From a virus, in the IMG/VR virus record IMGVR_UViG_3300017971_000391, positions 1 to 46,829 of that record: a stretch of 46,829 nucleotides of DNA, one strand, 5' to 3'. The notes under the pieces are model-generated. The model had not been told where the DNA came from, made no database searches, and saw nothing but the letters and a program-made list of their open reading frames with translations. Each line of letters begins with the position of its first letter. The first letter of the stretch is position 1. The position numbers were made by a program, and so were the translations under genes. This document shows, piece by piece, positions 30,433 to 38,666 of the stretch.

Positions 30433-33263
30433 CCAAGACCAAGTGGACCAATTTCAATAACCAGGTCAAGAAGCTCGTCGACTGGAAGGTCGTCGCCGAA
30501 GAGATCCTAGGACTCACGCTCGTCGGCGAGCCCCTCACCACAGGATGGACGAAGTGCCTCAGCGTTGACGGCCACGACGACAACCCATCCGCAGGCTACA
30601 ACCTCGAGACCGGCTACTACAAAGACTTCCGCGACGGCCAGGAAGCATGCTCCACGTACGACCTGATGTGCATGCTGCAGAAGGCCGACACGTTCATGGA
30701 AGCGAAGAAGATCATCGCGAAGAAGTTCGGCATCAAGTGGCCAGCCACCGATCCCAGCGACCCAGAGCATGGCGTCACGTGGCAGCAGTGGAGTGACAAC
30801 CTCGCCAAGCCGTTCTGCAACCGGAAGAAGCCGATCACACTCGAGGGGCTCAAGCGTGCCGGCGCGCGCATGTGCATGCGGTTCAAGGACCCGTGCTTCG
30901 CCCTGCCCATCATGGGCTCGAGCAAGTCGCTGGAGCCGGTGGGGTGGATGTTCTTCCCGCGTAACGGCCAGCCGTTCCAGTACGAGGCTGCCAAGGGTGC
31001 CAAGGCGATCTGCAAGGTACAGGCCGGCGAGACGCCCGCGTTCGTGACCAGCCCTGAGATGTGGGAAGAGATCAACTCGACAGCCGGGAAGAACATCGTG
31101 TGGTGCGAAGGCGGGCCAGACATGCTGGCCGGCATGAGCATGTTCCCCAACGAGATCTTCGTGACGAATGCCCACGGGTGCTCGTCGCCACTGAACGACC
31201 GGCAGAAGCTCGCTGTCATCAACGGCGAGCACGTGCTGACAATCGTCGCTGATGCTGACACACCTGGCATCCGCGGTGCGATCCAGAAGTTCCGAGACTT
31301 TGGAGAGTCCCGGGCCAACGTCCGCGTGCTGACCACGTCGGCCGAGATCGACGAGAAGCATGGGAAGGACTACCGTGATCACCTGCTGGCCAACCAGGTG
31401 AAGTTCTGCTGCGAGGGTCTCGTCGACCCGCCACAGGAACTGAAGCTCGAAAGCCAGGCGAAGATCGAGCAGATGCAACAGGAAGAAATACTAGAAGAGG
31501 AAGAGAGGTTCGAGAACATACACATGAAGGCATCGTTACACATCCTCGACCGCGTCGGCTTGCAGGTCATCGGCTGCGACCCTGCGGGCAAGATGTGTGT
31601 CTACTCGAAGAATACTAGGGCTGTCCTCGAGACAGACAAGATCGCGCAGATGAAGTACCACACCTGGCTGCAGTTTGCCGGGCCAAAGTTTTACGGGGTA
31701 GTAGCCCCTAGTATGAAAGAATGGGAGGCACGCGTGGCCGCTGGAGATAAGAACGCCAAGACCATGATCGAATTCCAAACAGCATTGACGATCGCCTCGA
31801 GCCAGACCGAGTTGCGAGAGTACGACCGCGTCGGGGCTGGGATTTGGCCAGTTATAGACAAGGACGGCGATCACACCGGCGACGTACTAATCATCAAGCG
31901 TGGCGAGGCATACCGTTACACGATGGACGGGCTGTTCACCAAGTTGGAATCGCCGGTATGCGAACGCAGCGTCGCAGACTTTGGGACGAAGTTCGACTGG
32001 TTCGATGAGAAGGTGCTGGCTAACTACCTGAAGCAGGCCCACGATCCTGACTGGCGTGGAGACGTCTACAAGGAACTGTACAGGATGCTGGACGGTTGGA
32101 GATGGCAGAACGACAGCATGGTCCAACTCACAATTGGCCTCATCATGGCCACGACGATCCAGACGATGCATTCGTGGAGACCCATGGTGGCCCTCACTGG
32201 CGAGTCAAACAGTGGCAAGACCATGCTGATGATGGTGATCTCGCGCCTGTTCGGGCGGATTGCACAGTTCTCAGCACGTTCCACGGCCGCTGGGGTGCTC
32301 CAGAACCTGGGGTATGATGCTCGACCGATCCTGTTGGATGAGTTTGACAGTGGGCCAGAGCAAGCGAAGCTGATGAAGGTGTTCAGGGCGGCGTCGCGCG
32401 GCCAGGAGACTCTCATGGGCACGTGCACACACGCTGGCAAGTCGTACCGGATCGTCCACATACCGTGGATGTCGGGGATTCACGCCAGTAGCCGGGACCA
32501 GGCCGACCTGAACCGCATGATCCCCCTCAGGATCCTGACGGCCCTCAAGAACGCCAGGACCCTGGAGATCGCGGACCAGAAGGAACTGAAGGACCTGGGC
32601 CTAAAGATGATCGCAGGGGTCATCGTCACCTCACAGGCGGCTCTGGAACTTGCCGGGCAGCTTATGAAGACCAAAGGCAGCAAGATCCCGTCACGCTACC
32701 GCGAGAGCTACAGCGTGCCGTACGCCAACCTGGGAGCGTTCCTGGGGATCGACGGCGACGCGATCAACGAGGTGATGACCGATTACCTCACCAAGTACGT
32801 GCTGCCCGAGATCGAAGCGATGGACGCTCAGACCGACCAGGAGGCTGTGCTGCTGGACATCCTACAATCGGAAGTCAAGCTAGGGCCAAACGCTCCAGAG
32901 GACGTCGCATCGGTGGCTGAGATCCTGTTCGATCCCAGGTTCTCGAGCTTCCGAGACACGGCCAGGACGAAGGGTGTGGGGTACATCAAATCGAAGAAGG
33001 GACACAAGGTTTGCTTCGTCGGACGACGCCTCACAACGAAGTCTGGAGTGCTCGGATTTAGCATCTGGGCGGACATCCCAAACATCCTCCAGATCCTCGA
33101 AAGATTGCCTGATGAACTGAAGCCGAAAAAGGAAAAGCAAATGGTCGCCGGCACGACCGCTACAGTCGTTTCTGTGGACTACAACATTCTTAAGGCTTGG
33201 GTGAAGAATGTCGTTGGCAACCGTGATGACGATTGTTGGGTCATACCCCCCAAGGATGAGTAG
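30429..33263 (+). CDS. Primase-helicase: Toprim domain plus AAA/SF3-like helicase
   Basis: A 944-residue protein. The N terminus (GWTKCLSVDGHDDNPSAGY...GYYKDF) has the layout of a primase zinc-binding head with most Cys lost. A Toprim core follows: WCEGGPDM (Glu at about 225) and VADADTPG (Asp-x-Asp at about 275). A spacer with coiled coil (MQQEEILEEEERFE) leads to an ATPase: Walker A GESNSGKT (about 592) and Walker B ILLDEFDS (about 634), with a DQADLNRMIPLR arginine-finger segment. The composition is like D5-type primase-helicases but Toprim-based. It should unwind and prime the fork for the DnaE-type polymerase. It is the last gene before the non-coding gap. Confidence 0.85.
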   Translation: MTKTKWTNFNNQVKKLVDWKVVAEEILGLTLVGEPLTTGWTKCLSVDGHDDNPSAGYNLETGYYKDFRDGQEACSTYDLMCMLQKADTFMEAKKIIAKKFGIKWPATDPSDPEHGVTWQQWSDNLAKPFCNRKKPITLEGLKRAGARMCMRFKDPCFALPIMGSSKSLEPVGWMFFPRNGQPFQYEAAKGAKAICKVQAGETPAFVTSPEMWEEINSTAGKNIVWCEGGPDMLAGMSMFPNEIFVTNAHGCSSPLNDRQKLAVINGEHVLTIVADADTPGIRGAIQKFRDFGESRANVRVLTTSAEIDEKHGKDYRDHLLANQVKFCCEGLVDPPQELKLESQAKIEQMQQEEILEEEERFENIHMKASLHILDRVGLQVIGCDPAGKMCVYSKNTRAVLETDKIAQMKYHTWLQFAGPKFYGVVAPSMKEWEARVAAGDKNAKTMIEFQTALTIASSQTELREYDRVGAGIWPVIDKDGDHTGDVLIIKRGEAYRYTMDGLFTKLESPVCERSVADFGTKFDWFDEKVLANYLKQAHDPDWRGDVYKELYRMLDGWRWQNDSMVQLTIGLIMATTIQTMHSWRPMVALTGESNSGKTMLMMVISRLFGRIAQFSARSTAAGVLQNLGYDARPILLDEFDSGPEQAKLMKVFRAASRGQETLMGTCTHAGKSYRIVHIPWMSGIHASSRDQADLNRMIPLRILTALKNARTLEIADQKELKDLGLKMIAGVIVTSQAALELAGQLMKTKGSKIPSRYRESYSVPYANLGAFLGIDGDAINEVMTDYLTKYVLPEIEAMDAQTDQEAVLLDILQSEVKLGPNAPEDVASVAEILFDPRFSSFRDTARTKGVGYIKSKKGHKVCFVGRRLTTKSGVLGFSIWADIPNILQILERLPDELKPKKEKQMVAGTTATVVSVDYNILKAWVKNVVGNRDDDCWVIPPKDE

Positions 33264-33264
33264 G

Positions 33265-33525
33265 GCCGGCGGGAAAAGGTGGGGTTGTAGGGGTTGCTGG
33301 CTCGCTGCAGACCCACTGTCAGCGCAAATGGCCGATATGGCACACAGGCCCGAAAATGGGGCCTAGAACGCTGCCGGATTTTCCAGAGCCTCGATAGACC
33401 TGTTTGAAATTTGGCGAAGCTGAGCGCGAAGCTGGCCCCCTAGGATTGGATCTCCGATCTGGTCCTAGCTGGCCGGCCGCGGTTCGGCGAATTCGCTTTT
33501 CCATTTTTCTTTTCTTCCCGCCGGC
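33265..33525. repeat. Inverted repeat bounding the GC-rich half of the gap
   Basis: Left arm GCCGGCGGGAAAAG (33265-33278) begins two bases after the primase stop. Right arm CTTTTCTTCCCGCCGGC (33509-33525) is its reverse complement with a three-base insertion. The arms are about 230 bp apart, too far for a simple terminator; they may mark a mobile or rearranged segment or paired protein sites. Confidence 0.55.
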
Positions 33526-33590
33526 GACAGCCCCCTATAATAATTTTGGACCAATTAGAAAGAGAGGTTAGTAAAAAAATGTATATATGT

Positions 33591-33621
33591 CTTTCTCTCT
33601 AAAAAAGGGAAAAAGAGAAAG
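33591..33621 (+). other. AT-rich hairpin in the gap
   Basis: CTTTCTCT (33591-33598) pairs with AGAGAAAG (33614-33621) around an A-rich 15-base loop. The upstream bases 33556-33567 (TAGAAAGAGAGG) also carry the purine motif. It sits in the most easily melted part of the window. Confidence 0.4.
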
Positions 33622-33699
33622 AGTAGTAGTTAAGTTCTTATTGTTTCTAGGTTTAGATTTTGCACTTCCTTTTCACTACTTTTCACCCCCAAAGGGACT

Positions 33700-33716
33700 G
33701 TGATCAAAGTGATCAC
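33700..33716 (+). promoter_or_regulatory. Palindromic operator-like site
   Basis: GTGATC-AAAGT-GATCAC is a perfect 6-bp inverted repeat with a five-base spacer, 33 bp before ATG 33749. This spacing suits a dimeric regulator or initiator and also contains two GATC sites. Confidence 0.4.
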
Positions 33717-33748
33717 GGTTTGAGTGTCACCAATTTGACGAGGGAAAA

Positions 33749-34246
33749 ATGGAAAAGCACGGCCCATGTTCGACGTGTCGCGGTATCTGGTTCTGGTCCG
33801 AATTTTCGGTTGGAAGCCTCCGGTGCGTCGCGTGCACGCCGCCGACCGAAAAACTGAAGCGGGGACCTGGCATCATCCAGCCGGACGGGTCGCTTTTGAC
33901 GCCCGAGTCGGTGACCGCCCACATCGAATCGACGATCGTCGCCGCCAGGCTCGCCCGGGCCAGGTCCAAGGTCGGTCCCGGTTGGAAGCATCTACGTAAT
34001 GTGGGGGTGGTGATAGTACCTGCGCTGAGGCAGGGGGTCGCCCCGTGCCGCAAGATGTCCGACGTGCCGGACGCCGTCGTGATCCGGCCGGGCGATCCAG
34101 ACTGGGTCGATCGGAGGGTGATCGAGCGTGCCGTCGCCAAGCGTCGGACAAAAACCCGGGGCAAAACAAAAGCCACGGCGCTCGCTACGGACGTTGCAAC
34201 CAGTCAAGCCGTACGCATTGCACACAAACCTAAGAGGAAAAACTGA
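33749..34246 (+). CDS. Zinc-ribbon protein, function unknown
   Basis: A 165-residue basic protein with GACGAGGG before ATG 33749. The N terminus is a four-Cys zinc site (CSTC at residues 7-10 and CVAC at about 26-29) with tryptophans between them, followed by TPPTEKL, a layout like small phage DNA-binding zinc ribbons. The rest is Arg/Lys/Ala-rich with a very basic tail (KRRTKTRGKTKA, KPKRKN). It follows the putative origin directly, so DNA binding there is a reasonable guess. Strong bases on the opposite strand give long shadow frames; the ribosome site and zinc motif favour this one. Confidence 0.55.
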   Translation: MEKHGPCSTCRGIWFWSEFSVGSLRCVACTPPTEKLKRGPGIIQPDGSLLTPESVTAHIESTIVAARLARARSKVGPGWKHLRNVGVVIVPALRQGVAPCRKMSDVPDAVVIRPGDPDWVDRRVIERAVAKRRTKTRGKTKATALATDVATSQAVRIAHKPKRKN

Positions 34247-34254
34247 GAAACGGG

Positions 34255-34283
34255 TTGACAAATCGCATTTTGTAGCCCATAAT
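34255..34283 (+). promoter_or_regulatory. Promoter P3 (sigma-70-like)
   Basis: TTGACA (34255-34260), a 17-bp spacer and CATAAT (34278-34283), 43 bp before ATG 34327. The -35 is consensus. Unlike P1 and P2 it has no TGC extended -10 and no leader hairpin. It would start the operon running to about 44952. Confidence 0.7.
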
Positions 34284-34326
34284 TACAGGGCAGACTTTGC
34301 TCGTCATTCACCACAGGAGATTCCAC

Positions 34327-34680
34327 ATGACGCGTCGAACGAAGAAGTACCAGGGCCAGCCACGCCGACAACGCGGCGGCGATGCTAAGCCCCAGCCGAG
34401 CAAACAGGAGAAAGAACTCCACAACTTGATCATGGCCCACGCCAAGGATATCTACGCGGCAGCCGCCGGACAACTGATGGCCCGTGGTGAAGGAACTGAG
34501 GAAGATTACGTCGAGATGGCCCGCGAGTCTGTCGACACTTCACTCATCTGGGCACGAGAAGTCCTCGGCATCACTGCCCAGCGAACCGCACCTGCCCAGG
34601 CACAGAAGGGTGCCCCCATTCCGCAACCCATCACTGACGACGCTCCCCCGCCGCCGGTCAAGCCAGTCATCGAGGAGTGA
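34327..34680 (+). CDS. Hypothetical protein, basic N terminus and proline-rich C terminus
   Basis: The start ATG 34327 follows CAGGAGATTCCAC. The 117-residue product has a basic N terminus (TRRTKKYQGQPRRQRGG), a central helical region (KELHNLIMAHAKDIYAAAAGQLMA...ESVDTSLIWAREVLGI) and a Pro/Ala-rich tail. No family is recognised. It is the first gene after P3 and is followed one base later by the SprT-like gene. Confidence 0.55.
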   Translation: MTRRTKKYQGQPRRQRGGDAKPQPSKQEKELHNLIMAHAKDIYAAAAGQLMARGEGTEEDYVEMARESVDTSLIWAREVLGITAQRTAPAQAQKGAPIPQPITDDAPPPPVKPVIEE

Positions 34681-34681
34681 C

Positions 34682-35035
34682 ATGGTTAGCTCCTACGGTG
34701 CGAAGTTCGATCGGAAGGTCACCAAGCTCAGAGGGCTGTTCCCTGCATCCAAGCCAATCAAGATCAAAACCTACCAGGTCCTCAAGATCAACGGCGACAA
34801 ATGCTCGGGCTGCTCCTCTGACTGTGGTGACTACTGGCTGATTCAGATCGAACGCTCGATGAGTTGGGACCTCCTGATCGACACACTGATCCACGAGTTT
34901 GCTCACATCATCGACCTCGAGCGGCACGGCTGGCCAGCCAATGAGACCTGCCACTCCTGTCTACACCGAGACAGTTGGGGCGAAACATACGCCGAAATTT
35001 ACCGGCGATATACGGAGGAAGACTTTGATCAGTAA
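34682..35035 (+). CDS. SprT-like zincin metalloprotease-like protein
   Basis: The start ATG 34682 lies one base after the previous stop, with GAGGAG just before. The 117-residue product has the HExxH site in LIHEFAHIIDL (His71, Glu72, His75) followed by a helix with HRDSWGETYAEIYRRY that supplies a further ligand and the usual W-x-x-x-Y/F. A CSGCSSDCG cluster (41-49) may bind a second metal. The size is like small phage SprT/WLM-type proteins. Substrate unknown. Confidence 0.7.
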   Translation: MVSSYGAKFDRKVTKLRGLFPASKPIKIKTYQVLKINGDKCSGCSSDCGDYWLIQIERSMSWDLLIDTLIHEFAHIIDLERHGWPANETCHSCLHRDSWGETYAEIYRRYTEEDFDQ

Positions 35036-35062
35036 ACCTACACCAACTGAGGAGGAAACTAA

Positions 35063-36250
35063 GTGACCGAGAAACAAATCAGGGCTGCGATTAAGAAGGC
35101 CAAGGGCAACCGCACACAAGCAGCCGAGGCTCTTGGTATCTCCCGCGGGGCGATGTATCACCAGTGCAAAAAGTACGGGATCTCGCCGAAGAGCACGGCC
35201 GTGAAGTTCGTCGAGGAAGATGACCGCCACCGCCAGATGCGGAAGGTCGAAGCCCAGAACCGCAAGCTCAAGGAGCAACTCAAGGCTGAGATCGCGCGAC
35301 GCAAGACGGCCGAGCTTGATATCGAAGAGATGCTCGAGCGGGACAACGTGCTGACCGAGGCGAGCGAGCGGCAGGCAGTCTCCCGACAGTTGGCCCACAT
35401 GAAGGAAGGCAACAAGTCCAGTGGCGGCTGTACGGCGATCATCTGTGCGTCCGACTGGCACCTCGAGAAGAACATCGTCCCCTCGACCGTGAGTGGGCTC
35501 AACGAATTCAACCTCAGCATTGGCCAGAAGCGTATCGACCGCCTGTGGCAGAAGTCTGTCTACCTGGTTGAATTCTTCAAGCACATCGCAGACGTTGACG
35601 ATGTGGTGTTGTGGCTCGGCGGCGACCTGATCAACAACTACCTCCATGACGAAGACGTCGAGGGGAACCTATGCGGCCCAACCGAAGCGATCGCACTCTT
35701 GCAGGATCACGTTTGTTCTGGGATCGATTTTTTGAGCGATCATGTGAACTTGTCACGCGTGATCTGCAACTACGGAAATCATGGACGAACCACCCATCGG
35801 ATGAGATATGCGACTGGATGGAAGACGTCATGGGAATACTTAGCCTACGTCACGATACAGCGTTGCAACCCGGGCCTGGACTTCCAGATCGCCCAGGGTT
35901 ACTTCAACTACGCCAAGATCCAGGGCTACAACGTCCGTTTCCACCATGGCGACAGTGTCCGGTACTCTGGGGGTGTGGGCGGGTTGTCGATACCCATGAA
36001 TAAAGCGATCCAACAGTGGGACAAGGGCGTCAAGGCGAAGCTGTCAATCAACGGACACTACCACCAGTACCTTGACTACTGGTCGTGGGTATCCTGCGGT
36101 TGCTTGTGCGGTTACGATGCGTTCGCTCAGTCGATCAAGGCTGAGTACCAGGAACCAACCCAGACGATCATCTTCCTCGACAAAAGCCGCGGTAAGGTTG
36201 AGTCGATGCCGATCTTCGTCGAGAAACCCAGAAAGAAGCTCTACGTATGA
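35063..36250 (+). CDS. HTH - coiled coil - calcineurin-like phosphoesterase fusion
   Basis: A 395-residue protein with GAGGAGG before ATG 35063. Residues about 1-40 are a Fis-type helix-turn-helix (NRTQAAEALGISRGAMYHQCKKYG). Residues about 55-110 are a coiled coil. From about 125 come the metallophosphoesterase motifs: SDWH (Asp131, His133), LGGDL (Asp188), YGNHGR (Asn239, His240), RFHHGDS (His294/295) and NGHYH (His332, His334). All metal ligands are present. A DNA-binding head on a two-metal phosphoesterase suggests a sequence-guided nuclease or phosphatase; similar fusions occur in phages. Ends overlapping the HAD gene (ATGA). Confidence 0.8.
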   Translation: MTEKQIRAAIKKAKGNRTQAAEALGISRGAMYHQCKKYGISPKSTAVKFVEEDDRHRQMRKVEAQNRKLKEQLKAEIARRKTAELDIEEMLERDNVLTEASERQAVSRQLAHMKEGNKSSGGCTAIICASDWHLEKNIVPSTVSGLNEFNLSIGQKRIDRLWQKSVYLVEFFKHIADVDDVVLWLGGDLINNYLHDEDVEGNLCGPTEAIALLQDHVCSGIDFLSDHVNLSRVICNYGNHGRTTHRMRYATGWKTSWEYLAYVTIQRCNPGLDFQIAQGYFNYAKIQGYNVRFHHGDSVRYSGGVGGLSIPMNKAIQQWDKGVKAKLSINGHYHQYLDYWSWVSCGCLCGYDAFAQSIKAEYQEPTQTIIFLDKSRGKVESMPIFVEKPRKKLYV

Positions 36251-36822
36251 AACGTCTCTTTGTCGATGTTGATGGAATCGTTGCGGACTTCGTCGAGGCG
36301 TCGTTCCGCATGTTCGGGCTCAATAACCCGTACACGCCATACGACAAAATCCGCGACGAGCAGATGTCGTGGGAGTTGCTCGACTACTTCCCTAAAATGA
36401 TCAGTCAGAAACTTTTTTGGGATTTATGTGGGTATAAGTTCTGGTCCACGCTACCGAAGCACGATGAAGCAGACTCCATCATGCAGATAGCCGGCAGTTA
36501 TTTCCGCGACAATATGTGCTTCATGACAGCCCCGTGTCCTACACACGGCTGTGTCGATGGCAAAAAGGACTGGTGCAACAAGCATTATCCACATCTGCCA
36601 TTGTTCATATCTTTGCGTACACAAGATGGTCCAGTGCCAAAGTTTTTTTGTGCTGGCGACGGGAATATCCTGATTGACGACAACACGAAAAACTGCCAGC
36701 GATGGAGAGATGCCGGCGGGGAAGCATTCCTGTACCCACGGCCGTGGAACACCAACCACATGTTCGCACCTGCTGCTCTCCGGCAGTTGGAGGTCTTCCT
36801 CGAGAGGGTTGCCAATGAGTAA
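36247..36822 (+). CDS. HAD-family 5'(3')-deoxyribonucleotidase-like protein
   Basis: A 191-residue protein with HAD motifs: VDVDGIVADF (nucleophile Asp7, Asp9), motif II FMTAPC (Thr at about 95), and motif IV LIDDNTKNC (Asp-Asp at about 150). The NT5C-type order and the N-terminal cap with aromatic residues fit a deoxyribonucleotide phosphatase used by phages to tune dNTP pools. A Cys/His cluster (CPTHGCVDGKKDWCNKHY, about 97-114) in the middle is unusual for the family and may bind zinc. It overlaps its neighbours at both ends. Confidence 0.75.
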   Translation: MKRLFVDVDGIVADFVEASFRMFGLNNPYTPYDKIRDEQMSWELLDYFPKMISQKLFWDLCGYKFWSTLPKHDEADSIMQIAGSYFRDNMCFMTAPCPTHGCVDGKKDWCNKHYPHLPLFISLRTQDGPVPKFFCAGDGNILIDDNTKNCQRWRDAGGEAFLYPRPWNTNHMFAPAALRQLEVFLERVANE

Positions 36823-36943
36823 GTGGCAAGAATTTCAAGCTGCATTCAACGGCAGCCCTGACGAGCTTGCGTTCGCGGGGTTTGCCGTTTGCTGCGTGGT
36901 AATCGTTTTCTGTTTCGCATGCCTTATGAAGGAGACCCAATGA
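36815..36943 (+). CDS. Tiny single-pass membrane protein
   Basis: A 42-residue product, ATG 36815 inside the last codons of the HAD gene with GAGAGGG upstream. Residues about 19-36 (LAFAGFAVCCVVIVFCFACL) are one membrane helix. It carries the ribosome site GAAGGAG for the next gene and overlaps it by four bases. Role unknown; it may be a small anchor or toxin-like peptide. Confidence 0.5.
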   Translation: MSKWQEFQAAFNGSPDELAFAGFAVCCVVIVFCFACLMKETQ

Positions 36944-37758
36944 GCAAAGTTATGGTAGGCATTCCTATGCACAAAGGTGACGTGTGTGCTGCAACGATGC
37001 AGTCAGTCGCGGTCGGGGCCACAGCTAACCACGAGATGAACTTCCAACTGCTTGGTCTATCGCTACTGGCGAAGAACTTCAACATGTTGTTCATCTCCGC
37101 GGTCACGAAGGGCTACGACTACTTCGTCCTGCATCACAGCGATCTCGGCGTACAGGGTATGGTCAGCGATTTCACCAGCGGTAGCTGGATTGACCTGCTG
37201 ATCACCAGGCTGCACGAGAATGAACTGTCAGCACTGTCGTCAGCGGTTGTGATCAAGAGCGATGACGGGGTCACGTCATCCGGCATCCTGACTACCGAAG
37301 GCGACCCGTGGAGTCTTCGACGCACGACGATCAAGGAGCTTAACAGGCTGCCGACCAAGTGTGTGAAGCGAGAGCACCTGCTGAAGGAGTATGATCTCAA
37401 GAGTGAAGAGGCAGGGGCCTTGCTCATCAACAGCGGGCTGCTGATCATGGACATCCGCGATAGCGGCGGGATCTGGCGAGTGAAGGAGTGGACCGGCTTC
37501 AACATCTACGACGAGATCGCGTGGAGCAAAGATGGTGTGCCCGAGTCGTTCACGATCCCCGAGGATTGGAACATGTCGATCTGGTGCCACGAAAACGATG
37601 TGCCGTACGGCTTCACTCGCGAGTTGGTTATCTCGCACATGGGACAGAAGGCATTCATGAACGTCGGTGATTGGGGTGTGGAAGCCGACATGATCCGCCA
37701 GCAGATGAGTGCCGATGAGTACCGTCAAATGGTTGTGAAAGGAAGACGTAATGTGTGA
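36940..37758 (+). CDS. Glycosyltransferase-like protein (GT-A fold)
   Basis: The start ATG 36940 follows GAAGGAGACCCA. The 272-residue product begins VMVGIPMHKGDV, then SVAVGATANHEMNFQLL and YDYFVLHHSDLGVQG, the layout of phage and bacterial GT2-like glycosyltransferases where HSD takes the DxD place. LRRTTIKELNRLP and INSGLLIMDIR fit later parts of the fold, and IPEDWNMSIWCHENDVPYGF could be the acceptor side. It may modify DNA bases or surface sugars. The call is by pattern; catalytic residues are not certain. Confidence 0.55.
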   Translation: MSKVMVGIPMHKGDVCAATMQSVAVGATANHEMNFQLLGLSLLAKNFNMLFISAVTKGYDYFVLHHSDLGVQGMVSDFTSGSWIDLLITRLHENELSALSSAVVIKSDDGVTSSGILTTEGDPWSLRRTTIKELNRLPTKCVKREHLLKEYDLKSEEAGALLINSGLLIMDIRDSGGIWRVKEWTGFNIYDEIAWSKDGVPESFTIPEDWNMSIWCHENDVPYGFTRELVISHMGQKAFMNVGDWGVEADMIRQQMSADEYRQMVVKGRRNV

Positions 37759-38206
37759 GTGCAAGCTCGAAGTCACGCCGTTCTCGATACGCCCGGTCAA
37801 GCCTGACGAATACCGCAGGGGTCGCAGGCTCTACTGGGTCAAGGGAGCGAACGGGCACAAGGGGAACGGGGTCAGATTCATTGTCACATACCCTGGTGGC
37901 TATGATATTGTCGACGTTCCCGAGGACTTCAAAACCGACTTAGCATCAATACCCGTTTGGTGCACACCATTGACCGGCCCGAGGGACCAATACCTCGAGG
38001 AATCAATCCTGCACGATTGGTTCTGTGACCAACAGCTTCCAGGATTCTTCGCCAACGCCAAGATGCGAATGATCATGTCGCTGCTTGACCGCAAGCGATT
38101 CAAAAAGCTGATGGTTTACTGGGCGTTGCGTTTGTTTGGATACGGATCACCACTTGACGTCCTGACGTCGAAGAAAGGCAAAGATGGGAATCAACCCAAA
38201 GGATAG
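37751..38206 (+). CDS. DUF1353 family protein
   Basis: A 151-residue protein with the DUF1353 signature: VDVPEDFKTDLASIPVW, then SILHDWFCDQQLPGF and a C-terminal helix YWALRLFGYGSP. The conserved Asp, His and Trp are present. This family is common in phages, often near lysis or replication genes, and has no proven function. ATG 37751 overlaps the previous gene by eight bases. The last 23 bases overlap the next gene. Confidence 0.75.
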   Translation: MCECKLEVTPFSIRPVKPDEYRRGRRLYWVKGANGHKGNGVRFIVTYPGGYDIVDVPEDFKTDLASIPVWCTPLTGPRDQYLEESILHDWFCDQQLPGFFANAKMRMIMSLLDRKRFKKLMVYWALRLFGYGSPLDVLTSKKGKDGNQPKG

Positions 38207-38666
38207 GATCGGCATCACCAAGGTGCCGTTGTCGTTGTTGCCGCCCGCCCCCCAGGCCCACACAGCACTCGCGTTGCTCGACGGCCTGATCAAGTACGGA
38301 CGCTGGAACTGGCGAGAAGAGAAGGTCTCGGCCAGCGTGTACCTCGACGCCTGCAAGCGGCACCTCGAGGATTGGAACGACGGGCAACAGTGTGCTGCCG
38401 ACTCAGGCGTTCATCACCTGGGCCACGCAGCGGCGTGCTTGTTCATCGTCATGGATGCCGAGCAGTGCGGCAACCTGATTGACGACCGAGCGAGCGTTTC
38501 CAGCGGATGTGAGGAACTCTTCACAGAACTGATCGCGACCGTGAAGAAACTCTACGCCCGTCACCAGAAAGCAGTGCCGGCAACGCCTGCGCTGATCGAG
38601 AACACCGAGTGCTGCTGTGACCGTGCGTGCGACAACGACGATGACATCATGAGGTGTGACAAATGA
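38184..38666 (+). CDS. dATP/dGTP diphosphohydrolase-like protein (DUF5664)
   Basis: A 160-residue helical protein. KYGRWNWREEKVSASVYLDACKRH is given here only as the span from about residue 36 to 56; key parts are KYGRWNWR, ASVYLDA, RHLEDW and SGVHHLGHAAAC, the signature of the DUF5664/dGTP-diphosphohydrolase N-terminal family. The His/Glu/Asp set suits a MazG-like metal nucleotide hydrolase. Members include MazZ of 2-aminoadenine phages, but many occur in ordinary phages. A Cys-rich tail (ECCCDRACDNDDD) may bind a metal. With the HAD nucleotidase it suggests active control of dNTP pools. Confidence 0.65.
   Translation: MGINPKDRIGITKVPLSLLPPAPQAHTALALLDGLIKYGRWNWREEKVSASVYLDACKRHLEDWNDGQQCAADSGVHHLGHAAACLFIVMDAEQCGNLIDDRASVSSGCEELFTELIATVKKLYARHQKAVPATPALIENTECCCDRACDNDDDIMRCDK

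Larger units (their letters stand above)
33264..33748 (+). other. Non-coding gap; candidate replication origin / control region
   Basis: This 485-bp stretch is the only long gap in the plus-strand block. Its first 265 bp are GC-rich and bounded by an inverted repeat. From about 33536 to 33720 it turns AT-rich, with TATAATAATTTT, A and T runs, purine/pyrimidine tracts, a hairpin and a GATC palindrome. The minus frame 33319-33504 looks like a shadow. It lies directly after the primase-helicase gene, a frequent place for a phage origin. No confident promoter is seen; TATAAT at 33536-33541 lacks a good -35. Confidence 0.5.

Noticed and set aside
33319-33504. 61-residue minus-strand frame in the non-coding gap
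   Set aside because: No ribosome site, no family pattern, and it is isolated within a structured region between plus-strand genes.
34484-34681. Upstream extension of the SprT-like gene
   Set aside because: The extra residues are an out-of-frame reading of the preceding gene; ATG 34682 has GAGGAG and one-base spacing from the previous stop.
38184-38666. Evidence for a 2-aminoadenine (Z) genome
   Set aside because: Only the DUF5664-type hydrolase is present. No PurZ-like synthetase or DpoZ-type polymerase is seen, and the replicase is DnaE, so the claim is not supported in this window.
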